DNA from: Planctomycetota bacterium
Lineage (GTDB): Bacteria; Planctomycetota; PUPC01; DSUN01
NCBI GenBank assembly: GCA_016872875.1
Contig: VGYW01000221.1
Coordinates: 1-13,812, forward strand
DNA length: 13,812 nucleotides
Reading direction: 5' to 3'
A program made the position numbers and the translations under genes. The notes beneath the pieces are model-generated. The model was not told the DNA's origin and did no database searches. It saw nothing but the letters and a program-made list of their open reading frames with translations. Position 1 is the first letter of the stretch. Every line of letters starts with the position of its first letter. This document shows positions 1 to 6,780 of the stretch, piece after piece.

Positions 1-948
1 ATCCCGAAGGATGCGAAGGTGCGCATGCAGGCCCTTGGCATCCTCATGGTCTATGTGCCCGAGGGGCCGTTCCACCTGGGCTCGGGCGGGCTGACGGCGG
101 GCGGATTCTACAAGTACACCGACGGCACCCAGCACGCCCTGCCGTACCACGTAACAGGGCCTGGCGCTATCCCGACCGGCCGGCAGGCCGGCAAGCTCTG
201 GGCGGGGAAGGGCGGCGCCCAGCCAGAGGACGGCGGCGAGATTCCCGCCGCTTTCCCCAATGGCTATCCGGCCTTCTACTGCATGAAATGCCAGATCTCG
301 CCTGAGCAGTACGCCTTCTTCCTGAACGCGCTCAGCGAGGAGGAGGCAGACCGCCGCTATGCAGGGGACGAGCGGTGCGCGCCGCCCAGGATGAATTACT
401 CAGGGGCGCGTCCCCGCGTCGTCCGCGATGAGAAGTCCCCGGCTGCGCGCTACTCCACCAAGCCGGGCGGGCCCCGTGGTGGGGTGGCCTGTTTCGGGCT
501 GTCCTGGGCGGACGGCGCGGCCTTCGCGGCCTGGGTCGGATTGCGGCCGATGACAGAGCTGGAACTCGAGAAAGCCGTGCGCGGAGCGCGCGAGCCGATC
601 CCGGAGGAGGTCGGCCCTTCGTACTGGGGCATCCAGACTTTCGCCCGCAACGCCTGGGACACTTACAAGGGCGATCCGCAGTGCGAGCGGCCGGTGACGG
701 TCGGCAATGCCGCGGGGCGCAGGTTCAAGGGCACACACGGCCTCGGCACGACGGCCCTGCCCGCGGACTGGCCGCAAGACGATGCCGTTGGCTCCGGGAT
801 GCGCTGCACATACTACACCGCGTTTCAGGTTGACCTGCTGCGCGCGCGGGTGTCGGACCGCCTGCTGGCCGCCGTGGCGGACCCCCAGCGGCTCTTCTCG
901 CACAGATGGCGCGGCGTCCGTACGGCGCCCAAGGGAATAGGACCATGA
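1..948 (+). CDS. SUMF1/FGE-fold (formylglycine-generating-enzyme-like) protein, 5' partial
   Basis: The frame is open from base 1 to a TGA at 946-948, giving 315 visible codons; the true start lies upstream of the window. SUMF1-family hallmarks are visible: MVYVPEG at visible codons 16-22, GYPAFYCMKCQIS around 87-99 followed by QYAFFLNAL, and WADGAAFAAW then GLRPMTELE around 169-187, which matches the W...RLPTEAEWE core of the family. It ends in RGVRTAP, a common C-terminus in this fold. The GLYDMxGNVWEW segment and the cysteine-bearing catalytic tail of true sulfatase-activating enzymes are not seen; GTHGLGTTALPADW occupies roughly that place. A formylglycine-generating role is therefore unlikely and a structural or ligand-binding role is more plausible (inference). 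It is a paralogue of the protein at 12352-13812, and from that comparison about 175-180 N-terminal residues, including a signal peptide, are probably missing here. Confidence 0.85.
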   Translation: MPKDAKVRMQALGILMVYVPEGPFHLGSGGLTAGGFYKYTDGTQHALPYHVTGPGAIPTGRQAGKLWAGKGGAQPEDGGEIPAAFPNGYPAFYCMKCQISPEQYAFFLNALSEEEADRRYAGDERCAPPRMNYSGARPRVVRDEKSPAARYSTKPGGPRGGVACFGLSWADGAAFAAWVGLRPMTELELEKAVRGAREPIPEEVGPSYWGIQTFARNAWDTYKGDPQCERPVTVGNAAGRRFKGTHGLGTTALPADWPQDDAVGSGMRCTYYTAFQVDLLRARVSDRLLAAVADPQRLFSHRWRGVRTAPKGIGP

Positions 949-977
949 TTCCTCTACTCGGAGTGAGCCAGTCATGA
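945..977 (+). CDS. possible 10-residue bridging minicistron
   Basis: A tiny frame, MIPLLGVSQS, begins with an ATGA overlapping the stop of the upstream gene (945-948). It ends with an ATGA overlapping the start of the downstream gene (974-977). A purine-rich AAGGGA at 931-936 could serve as its ribosome binding site. Such an arrangement could pass ribosomes from the SUMF1-type gene to the beta-helix gene by termination-reinitiation. The peptide itself has no recognisable features, and with so short a frame chance is a real possibility. Confidence 0.2.
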   Translation: MIPLLGVSQS

Positions 978-2995
978 GACCGCTTGCATCGCTCGCGACC
1001 GTGTGCCTGTTGTCCGCCGTCGGCCCGCTCGTCGCGGAGACCGTGACCGTGCAACCCGGGCAAAGCTTGCAGGAGGCCGCGGACAAGCTTCAGCCGGGTG
1101 ATACGCTGCTGCTCGCGGAGGGGACCTACTACCAGCGCCTCGATCTGAAGACGAGCGGGGAGCAGGGAAAGCCGATCACTATCAAGGCCGCAGTGCCCGG
1201 CAAGGCCATCATCACCGGGGCAATCGAGGGCACGCCGACGTTCGAGAGGGTCGAAGGCGCCATCCACAAGCCGGTCCCCGCGTCCGTCACGGCCGGGAAT
1301 GAGCCGCCGAAGCTGGAGCAGATCGAGGGCGCCATCTACAAGACGAAATGGCCCTTCACAAAGAAGTGGAGCGGGCGCGGGACCCGGCAGGCGTGGGTGC
1401 TCGCCGACGGGCGGAGCCTGTACAACTACTCCAACCTCGAGGAGATGAAGACGTGTCGCTGGGGCAAAGGGCGCGACACGACCCCGCAGGAGGGCTGGTT
1501 CTACCAGGACGGCGAGATGTACTTCCGCCTCCTGAATGGCGCCGACCCCAACAAGGCCAAGGTCGCCATCAGCAGGCCCGACACCACGATCCTGCTTGAC
1601 ACCAAGGGCCAGGAGCACATCGTCATTGAAGGGCTGCGCTTCCACGTGGCGCCCGACAACGCCATCCGCGTCGGGGTGCGTCGGAACGACACGAGCAAGC
1701 ACATCGTGATTCGGGACTGCTATTTCCTCGGCTCCTACCATGCGATCGTGGGGCAAGGCGTTCGGGTGGACCGTCCGGGCGGGGCGGTGGAGTTCGGGCC
1801 GTCCAATGTCACCATCGAGCACTGCCAGTTCAGCAACTACCCGACCTATGACTGGCTGCACTACTCGATGCACCTGGAGCAGCCGGCCTGGGGCGCGATG
1901 TACGACAGTTGCCTCGGCGGCAACGCCATCTCGCCCGGAGGGAACGTAAGCTCCTGGAAGATACGGCACTGCTACATCCACGACACCTACGACGGGATCG
2001 GCGTGGCCTGCACGGGCGTCAAAGACCCCGCCCTTGACCACGAATACGCCCATAACCTGCTGCACCGATGCGCGGACGACAATATCGAGTTCGATGCGAT
2101 TGAGTATGCGGGCGTCCGCGCGCGTCACAACGTCATCCTGGAGGGGCAGTGCCTCCTGGGCCTCTCGCCGGTCCAGAAGGGCGGCGTGACCATCGAGCAC
2201 AACATCGTCTACGCCTCCCCCGGGTACGGCATCCCGTGGAGCGTGCTCTTCAAGTTCAGCACGCCCTCGGCGAGCGCCTTCCACAAGGGCGGCTTCCACC
2301 CCCTGAGCGGCATGGTCATCCGCAACAACACGCTCATCAACGCGAAGAGCGGCGTCTCGTGGGGCACCAGTGGCAGGCACGGGAAGTACTTCAAGGACGA
2401 CAACTCGGTGGCGAGCAATATCATCTACGCCCGCGACTGGGGTTTCTGTAGCGGCCTGCCGTGGAACGAGGGGCTGACGGTGGAGAAGAACAACCTGTGT
2501 GTCGGGCCGGCGATTGAGGCCGGCAAGCCCAAGCATTCCCCGCCAGGCGCGCTCTGGACCCGCAACAAAGAGCCCTTCGTGAAGAAGGACACGTATTTCT
2601 GCGACTCTATGCCACCATCGCTCCCCGGCCTCGTACCCGAGGCGGAGATTGGGGAGGAGAAGGAGATCGCCCGCGTGAGCTTCTCCGTCAGCGAGGAATA
2701 CCTGCGAGGGGTCATCAAGGAGAGCGGCCTGCCCGAGGCCGACTACAAGGACCTGCACAAGACGCTTGGGGCGGTTCCACCTGGGACGAAGTGGGAGTTC
2801 CCGCGTCCCGGCCCGCGCTGGTCCGTGGGCGAGTTGGCCCTGTTCCGTCCGCCGTTGCCGCCATCGCTCGACCCCTGGTGGGTGGGGTTTGCCGACAAGC
2901 CGAGCGACGCGAAGACGGTTAAGATCAAGCCCTGGCGCGGCAAGTTCTACAAGAAGTTCGAGAAGACCGGCGATGGCAGCGACCCCAGGAAATGA
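974..2995 (+). CDS. secreted right-handed beta-helix protein (pectate-lyase-like fold)
   Basis: A 673-residue protein. Residues 1-21 form a signal peptide with likely cleavage after PLVA. The opening VTVQPGQSLQEAADKLQPGD followed by LLLAEGTYY (about residues 24-53) is the usual N-cap of parallel beta-helix polysaccharide-active proteins. From about 203 to 510 there are repeated coil-like units: HIVIEGLRF, HIVIRDCYF, NVTIEHCQF, SWKIRHCYI, GVTIEHNIVY, MVIRNNTLI and LTVEKNNL. The fold is shared by pectate lyases, PL6-type lyases, polygalacturonases and many uncharacterised secreted proteins, and no catalytic set can be assigned. Two similar short segments, RVEGAIHK (92-99) and QIEGAIYK (116-123), may be a small internal duplication. 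The start is supported by GGAG at 960-963, ten bases upstream. The first gene ends 25 bases before this start, and the next starts 45 bases after its stop, so the three look co-transcribed. Confidence 0.85.
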   Translation: MRPLASLATVCLLSAVGPLVAETVTVQPGQSLQEAADKLQPGDTLLLAEGTYYQRLDLKTSGEQGKPITIKAAVPGKAIITGAIEGTPTFERVEGAIHKPVPASVTAGNEPPKLEQIEGAIYKTKWPFTKKWSGRGTRQAWVLADGRSLYNYSNLEEMKTCRWGKGRDTTPQEGWFYQDGEMYFRLLNGADPNKAKVAISRPDTTILLDTKGQEHIVIEGLRFHVAPDNAIRVGVRRNDTSKHIVIRDCYFLGSYHAIVGQGVRVDRPGGAVEFGPSNVTIEHCQFSNYPTYDWLHYSMHLEQPAWGAMYDSCLGGNAISPGGNVSSWKIRHCYIHDTYDGIGVACTGVKDPALDHEYAHNLLHRCADDNIEFDAIEYAGVRARHNVILEGQCLLGLSPVQKGGVTIEHNIVYASPGYGIPWSVLFKFSTPSASAFHKGGFHPLSGMVIRNNTLINAKSGVSWGTSGRHGKYFKDDNSVASNIIYARDWGFCSGLPWNEGLTVEKNNLCVGPAIEAGKPKHSPPGALWTRNKEPFVKKDTYFCDSMPPSLPGLVPEAEIGEEKEIARVSFSVSEEYLRGVIKESGLPEADYKDLHKTLGAVPPGTKWEFPRPGPRWSVGELALFRPPLPPSLDPWWVGFADKPSDAKTVKIKPWRGKFYKKFEKTGDGSDPRK

Positions 2996-3027
2996 ATGGG
3001 CGCCACCGCCAACCAATCAGGCCCCAC

Positions 3028-3034
3028 GAAGGAG
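3028..3034 (+). promoter_or_regulatory. ribosome binding site deciding the start at 3041
   Basis: GAAGGAG lies six bases before the ATG at 3041. The in-frame ATG at 2996 would add 15 polar residues ahead of an obvious signal peptide and has no such site, so 3041 is preferred. Confidence 0.75.
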
Positions 3035-3040
3035 ATTGGG

Positions 3041-4513
3041 ATGTTGAATGCAAACGCTTGGACGTTCACGATGGTGGGACTTATTGCTCTGGCCTTCGGT
3101 GTGACAGGCGCCTCTGGCGGGGAGATTCAGAAGATTCTGGACAACTCGAAGGCATTCGCGGCGATGCCGAAGATCAAGCATACGCCGGCCTTCCGCCTGG
3201 AGGTCTTCGAGCCGGTCCAGGTGCGCGAGGAGGCCAAGGGGAAGCAGTGGTGGTACATCTGCGACGGGGACGAGCGGATCGGCCTGATCACCACCTGGGT
3301 GAACCACGTCGAGCTGTTCCGATTCTCGCCCGACATCAACAAGGAGGCGAAGTACGAGATTCCCGCCATCTACCACTGGGCGAACCTGCTCGGGGCGCGG
3401 CTGCCGCTCCAGATGTGCGGCTACCACTCGCCCGTGCCGCCAATCGAGTCGTTCAAGCTCACCTTCACGAAGGAGAAGGGCGATTCGCTCGAGTTCAAGG
3501 CCGAGCAAACCCACAAGGGCGGCTACAGCGGCGGCACCGAGTTCCGCCTTGCCTGGGACGACCGCCTCGGCTACGTGCTCCACTGCTCCAGCCACCTGGC
3601 CATGCCCGAGCCGAGGCAGATCGAGTTCAACAACCTCCTGGCCGGCGGCGTCTCCGATTCGCGCGACGACCACAAACGCTGGCAGAAGACGGTCCGCGGG
3701 CGGCTCGCCGACGGCCGCATCACCTTCGTCCATCACAACCCGGTCCACGTCCCCGTGGACAATGTCGAGGCGGGCGGCTTCGTGGGCTTTGTGACCGAGG
3801 AGGACATGAACCCGTTCGTGGAAATGCTCGAGACCAGCGGGCCGCTCTTCTTCGCCACGTGCAGCCAGTGGTACGACCAGCATATCGCGATGAAAGCGCC
3901 CCAGGCTAAGGAGGCCGACGGGCTGTATCACTTGCGGGCGAAGTATCGCCTCCTCTCCCTTCCCGCCCCGGTCGCGCGGGAGCTGGAGGCGATGGCCGTC
4001 TACACCAGCCCGTCCGAGGGCGAGTCGGGAATGGCCGGCTTCCTCCAGGGCAAGCTGAACGACTTCGAGACCTCCGTGCCACGCGGCAAGGTCTACAACG
4101 GCCCCATCTGGCAGCCGGGCATCGCCGCCACGGAGGGCGAAGCGCATTCGGGCACGAAGTCCATTGCACTGCGCGGTCCGGGGCCTGGCAAGGTGAAGAC
4201 CGCCTCGCCCATCGGCGGCGGCCCGGCCGTCTACGGCGAATCGGGCAAGCGCTACCGCCTCGCCGCCTGGGTGAAGACCAACGGCCTTGAGGACGGCGGC
4301 GCCTGGGTCCAGGTGGACGACGCCTTCTTCAGTTGGGACGACGTCAAGGCCACGCGCAAGACCGACAAACTCACCGGCGGCCACAACTGGACCCGCCTTG
4401 AGGTTGATTTCGCCCCCTCGCCGCACGACCCGTTCCTCCTCATCAAGCTCTGCGTCGAGGGCACGGGCACGGCCTGGTTCGACGACCTGGAGCTTGTGGA
4501 GGTGGCACGATAG
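3041..4513 (+). CDS. secreted protein of unknown function with C-terminal CBM4/9-like jelly-roll
   Basis: A 490-residue protein with an N-terminal hydrophobic signal sequence (about residues 8-26, likely cleavage near GASGG). Residues about 30-325 form a domain I do not recognise. It is rich in aromatic and beta-type segments such as QWWYICDGDERIG, YHWANLLGARLPLQ and GYSGGTEFRLAWDDRLGYVL, which suggests a beta-sandwich that binds or acts on carbohydrate (inference). Residues about 340-488 look like a carbohydrate-binding jelly-roll of the CBM4/9 type: DFE, then GEAHSGTKSIALRG, YRLAAWVKT, NWTRLEVDF and the closing GTGTAWFDDLELVEV strand. It follows the beta-helix gene closely and precedes a 770-base gene-poor stretch, so it may be the last gene of a first transcript. 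The N-terminal function is unassigned. Confidence 0.85.
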   Translation: MLNANAWTFTMVGLIALAFGVTGASGGEIQKILDNSKAFAAMPKIKHTPAFRLEVFEPVQVREEAKGKQWWYICDGDERIGLITTWVNHVELFRFSPDINKEAKYEIPAIYHWANLLGARLPLQMCGYHSPVPPIESFKLTFTKEKGDSLEFKAEQTHKGGYSGGTEFRLAWDDRLGYVLHCSSHLAMPEPRQIEFNNLLAGGVSDSRDDHKRWQKTVRGRLADGRITFVHHNPVHVPVDNVEAGGFVGFVTEEDMNPFVEMLETSGPLFFATCSQWYDQHIAMKAPQAKEADGLYHLRAKYRLLSLPAPVARELEAMAVYTSPSEGESGMAGFLQGKLNDFETSVPRGKVYNGPIWQPGIAATEGEAHSGTKSIALRGPGPGKVKTASPIGGGPAVYGESGKRYRLAAWVKTNGLEDGGAWVQVDDAFFSWDDVKATRKTDKLTGGHNWTRLEVDFAPSPHDPFLLIKLCVEGTGTAWFDDLELVEVAR

Positions 4514-4538
4514 CCGTGGAGATTGTGGCAGCTCGGGT

Positions 4539-4751
4539 CCGGGGCAACTTGCGCCCCCCCGAAAGGGGCGCAAGTTGCCCGGATCGCCCATCCGGTGCGT
4601 TCTATGGCGGTCCTGGCAACTTGCGCCCCACGCACACATATATGCGCAAAAAGCGTGCCAATCCGCAACCACTGGACTGCCATAGAGATAGGCCATCCCG
4701 GCCTGCCAACTTGCGCCCGACTCTGCCGCCGGGGGGCGCAAGTTGCCCCGG
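4539..4751. repeat. 213-bp element bounded by 21-bp perfect inverted repeats, with internal copies
   Basis: Bases 4539-4559 are the exact reverse complement of 4731-4751 over 21 positions. The core GGCAACTTGCGCCCC recurs inside: inverted at 4565-4579, direct again at 4615-4629, and as a diverged direct copy (GCCAACTTGCGCCC) at 4705-4718. The order is forward, reverse, forward, forward, reverse. Adjacent copies also form tight hairpins: 4542-4557 with 4565-4580 (16 bp, 7-base loop) and 4707-4718 with 4734-4745 (12 bp, 15-base loop). There is no T-run directly after either, so they are not standard intrinsic terminators. It has the look of a REP- or MITE-like non-autonomous repeat. I find no clear target-site duplication. 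Confidence 0.8.
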
Positions 4752-4752
4752 C

Positions 4753-4780
4753 GTGAGTGCCGGATTGCACCTTTTTTCAC
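4753..4780 (+). terminator. weak intrinsic-terminator candidate
   Basis: GTGC at 4757-4760 can pair with GCAC at 4767-4770 around a 6-base loop, followed after one base by six T residues at 4772-4777. The stem is only 4 bp; an alternative CCGGC/GCCGG stem (4748-4752 with 4759-4763) lies further from the T-run. It could end the transcript of the gene that stops at 4513, but the stem is short. Confidence 0.25.
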
Positions 4781-4889
4781 AAGCTCCAGCACGTTTGGGC
4801 GCCCCGGGGTCAGGCCTTCACCTTTTCCTATTTGCGACCCCTGCCCCGCGGGTTGTGGCCGCCCCCGGTCACACCACAGCCGGCTGTAA

Positions 4890-4907
4890 GTGGTTCATGT
4901 GGTTCAA
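4890..4907. repeat. tandem 9-mer, two copies
   Basis: GTGGTTCAT is followed directly by GTGGTTCAA. It could be an operator half-site pair or simple slippage; nothing else supports a role. Confidence 0.4.
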
Positions 4908-4981
4908 GTCGGCAGCTTCATGCGCGCCACCTCGGAAGCCCCCCGTGGCCGCTCGTTGCCGCCCGCGCCCCAGTTCGTAGA

Positions 4982-5106
4982 GAGGCCAGAGAAGAATGGA
5001 CTATAAGGAATGCAGGAAACCAGGAAAGGACAATGACCACCTCGCGCTGCGCTGGCAGCGAATTCCTGCCTTCCTGCCTTCCTCATAGCTCATCTTCTCG
5101 GCCACG
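4982..5106. repeat. long imperfect foldback (MITE-like or structured RNA) with nested stem
   Basis: Bases 5001-5026 match the reverse complement of 5063-5088 at 22 of 26 positions (AGGAATGCAGGAA-type sequence against TTCCTGCCTTCCT). The similarity continues outward, with small gaps, between about 4982-5000 (GGCCAGAGAAGAATG) and 5089-5106 (CATCTTCTCGGCC). The roughly 36-base centre contains a perfect inner hairpin, CGCTGC (5045-5050) and GCAGCG (5055-5060) with a 4-base loop. The whole is a 125-base foldback just upstream of the promoter of the next gene. Its sequence is unrelated to the 4539-4751 element. Confidence 0.7.
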
Positions 5107-5166
5107 CGGACGGGATGCCGCAACGTCAACCGATGGCGCCGCGGCGAGATGCCCTGGAAGGAAGGC

Positions 5167-5195
5167 TTGACAACAGAAAGGAGGTGGCATAGGAT
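5167..5195 (+). promoter_or_regulatory. sigma70-type promoter for the gene at 5284
   Basis: TTGACA (5167-5172, perfect -35) is followed by a 17-base spacer and TAGGAT (5190-5195, four of six matches to TATAAT). This would start transcription near 5202 and leave a leader of about 80 bases before the ATG at 5284. It is the best sigma70-like match I noticed in the window's non-coding DNA. Confidence 0.6.
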
Positions 5196-5270
5196 CCACA
5201 ATGTCGGGGCAGCCGGGAATTTCAAGTGCTCCGTGGACAATCCCCTCGTGGGACAACTGGAAATCAGGTC

Positions 5271-5277
5271 AAGGAGA
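5271..5277 (+). promoter_or_regulatory. ribosome binding site deciding the start at 5284
   Basis: AAGGAGA lies six bases before the ATG at 5284. The upstream in-frame ATG at 5149 would lie before the predicted promoter and lacks a comparable site. Confidence 0.7.
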
Positions 5278-5283
5278 GTTGAG

Positions 5284-6780
5284 ATGCATCCGCCCTATGA
5301 CATCACGCCATTTGTCGGCCTCATGGAAGAAATCGGCTCTAAGGCATGCGCGACAACGATACGGGATCTTGGTCGCACACTAGGGGGAGACAGGGCGTCC
5401 CCCGTCCTGGACATTCTCTATGGGTATGAGGAGCTCTTCGTCGGCTTTGCCACGGCGCTCAGGCGGAACGGAAAACTCACGGAAGGAGATTACTTTGAAC
5501 TTCGCAAGTTGTTTTCGGGTGTCCAGCAGCGTTTGCGCGAGGCAACAGCCGTCGATGCTTCGGATGATGCGGTGGCCGAAGGTTCGCTACAAGCACTCCA
5601 CCTACTTGGCGGGATAGAAATCCTGCCAGACAACGCCACTGTCGCGCTGTTCCTCAGCCCGCGCATGCTTAATCAGGCATTTAGCCTCGCTGCCTTACTG
5701 ACATCCCCGTCCCGCGCCAGACATGTCAAGGCCATTTCCGCCATTCGGGGGACGTCCCTCACCTTTGACGAGGCACGCGAAATGGAAGCTCGTTTCGTGA
5801 AGCCCTTTGCCGACGCTGTGCGGGAAGCATTGAGACGGCACGTTGCAAGGGTAGTTCCGCCGACCTGGCGCGCGTCCACCTTGTCTACATTGTCTGTCGA
5901 GCTTCTCCCCACTGCGACGGACTTCTACGAAGCCGGGATCGAGTACTATGGTGCCCCCGCGGGTCGCGGACGTGAGCACTACATATTCGCCACGACAAGC
6001 GGCATATTGCTGCCGCAGGACTACTACGGGTCCGACTACTTTGAGAAGATTCTACCAGTACCCGAGCTCGTAGAGGAAAGCGACAAGAACCCTAAGCGCG
6101 AGGAGTATTTCAGGGCACTGGCCGATGTTCGTGGCAGACCGCGATGGTACTTCTTCGAGATCAAGCGCGCCGGGAAGGCCTTTCAGAAGACCATCGCAAG
6201 ACTCCAAGCAGCGGCAGGCAAAGACTTTGCAGACCGCTATATGGCCCACTCAAAGGAGACCATTGCGCGGTTCCTTCAGCTTCCTTCTTTCGGGCTTGTT
6301 GGGGTTGACGCGTTCCCATCCGAGTACGACTACTTGACGCTTGGCAATGGCAGACACTTGTTTCTCTCGGGTCGTGATAGGGAGGAGCGAAAGGACAAAA
6401 TCGGCCATGGCCTTTGGGTTCGCCCAAGTGGGAGAGGAGTCGGCAGGTTTGTCAAGGAGTTCGAGAAACTCAACTTCGCTGAATGGCTCTCCGCCCTGAT
6501 CGTGGCAGCTGGCGTATCCCTGCTGGAAGAGGATCCTCGCTTACGCCTCTTGGAGGCTCTGATCTCCGGGTTCGGCATACCGTTCGTGTTGGCTGGACAA
6601 AGGTACTGGTCAAAGAGACATGCTGAAGATGCTTTCCTGAATATCGGGGAGCACGTTTCCCGGACTCTTGCGGAAGTTCATTTTCCCTTCTTCTGGGGTT
6701 GTGACCGAAAACCTTTGACCGAAGCGAAGGCTCTGAAGGAATCAGAGAGGGTCGTTTCGGCGCTAGTGTCTGTGTCTTGA
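5284..6780 (+). CDS. hypothetical protein of unknown function, probably cytoplasmic
   Basis: A 498-residue protein that I do not recognise. It has no signal peptide, unlike every other complete gene here. Residues 1-200 read as mainly helical, with charged segments such as GDYFELRKLFSGVQQRLREA and FDEAREMEARFVKPFADAVR. The middle (about 205-345) is mixed and aromatic-rich: EYYG, EHYIFATTSGILLPQDYYGSDYF and GRPRWYFFEIKRAGKAFQ. The C-terminal part has two moderately hydrophobic stretches, WLSALIVAAGVSLL (401-414) and LLEALISGFGIPFVLAG (422-438), which could be buried helices or a weak membrane hairpin. Its base composition differs from the flanks: bases 5641-5700 are 58% GC by hand count and 6241-6300 about 53%, against 72% for 3361-3420. 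It has its own promoter and is isolated by non-coding DNA on both sides, so I read it as an acquired gene unrelated to the carbohydrate genes. That the frame is a real gene is well supported; its function is not. Confidence 0.8.
   Translation: MHPPYDITPFVGLMEEIGSKACATTIRDLGRTLGGDRASPVLDILYGYEELFVGFATALRRNGKLTEGDYFELRKLFSGVQQRLREATAVDASDDAVAEGSLQALHLLGGIEILPDNATVALFLSPRMLNQAFSLAALLTSPSRARHVKAISAIRGTSLTFDEAREMEARFVKPFADAVREALRRHVARVVPPTWRASTLSTLSVELLPTATDFYEAGIEYYGAPAGRGREHYIFATTSGILLPQDYYGSDYFEKILPVPELVEESDKNPKREEYFRALADVRGRPRWYFFEIKRAGKAFQKTIARLQAAAGKDFADRYMAHSKETIARFLQLPSFGLVGVDAFPSEYDYLTLGNGRHLFLSGRDREERKDKIGHGLWVRPSGRGVGRFVKEFEKLNFAEWLSALIVAAGVSLLEEDPRLRLLEALISGFGIPFVLAGQRYWSKRHAEDAFLNIGEHVSRTLAEVHFPFFWGCDRKPLTEAKALKESERVVSALVSVS

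Larger units (their letters stand above)
4514..5283. other. gene-poor intergenic stretch with foldback repeats and a promoter
   Basis: Several frames are open here, but they read through inverted repeats, carry no recognisable domain and lack convincing ribosome binding sites, so I call no gene. The stretch holds a palindromic repeat element (4539-4751), a weak terminator-like hairpin (4753-4780), a tandem 9-mer (4890-4907), a second unrelated foldback (4982-5106) and a promoter (5167-5195). I see nothing interpretable in 4781-4889 and 4908-4981. Confidence 0.7.

Noticed and set aside
1..948. Assignment as a sulfatase-activating formylglycine-generating enzyme
   Set aside because: The fold matches, but the catalytic-region motifs are absent and no sulfatase gene is in the window.
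725..3016. 763-codon minus-strand open frame
   Set aside because: It lies opposite the beta-helix gene, has low-complexity Arg/Val/Gly/Asp-rich sequence and no domain, and fits the antisense shadow of a GC-rich gene.
2992..3909. 305-codon plus-strand frame whose ATG overlaps the beta-helix stop
   Set aside because: The ATGA overlap looks attractive, but the product is arginine- and proline-rich shadow sequence out of frame with the signal-peptide gene at 3041, which has the ribosome binding site.
4542..4580. Strong hairpin just after the gene ending at 4513, considered as an intrinsic terminator
   Set aside because: The stem is perfect over 16 bp but no T-run follows, and the same core recurs four more times nearby, so a repeat element explains it better.
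4539..4751. CRISPR array
   Set aside because: Copies are in mixed orientation with irregular spacing, and there are no cas genes.
3017..4792. 591-codon minus-strand open frame
   Set aside because: It is a shadow of the CBM-bearing gene, with no recognisable motif and a composition typical of antisense frames in GC-rich DNA.
4516..4980. 154-codon plus-strand frame with repeated NLRP and GASCP segments
   Set aside because: The peptide repeats are only the translation of the DNA inverted repeats. There is no supporting ribosome binding site or domain.
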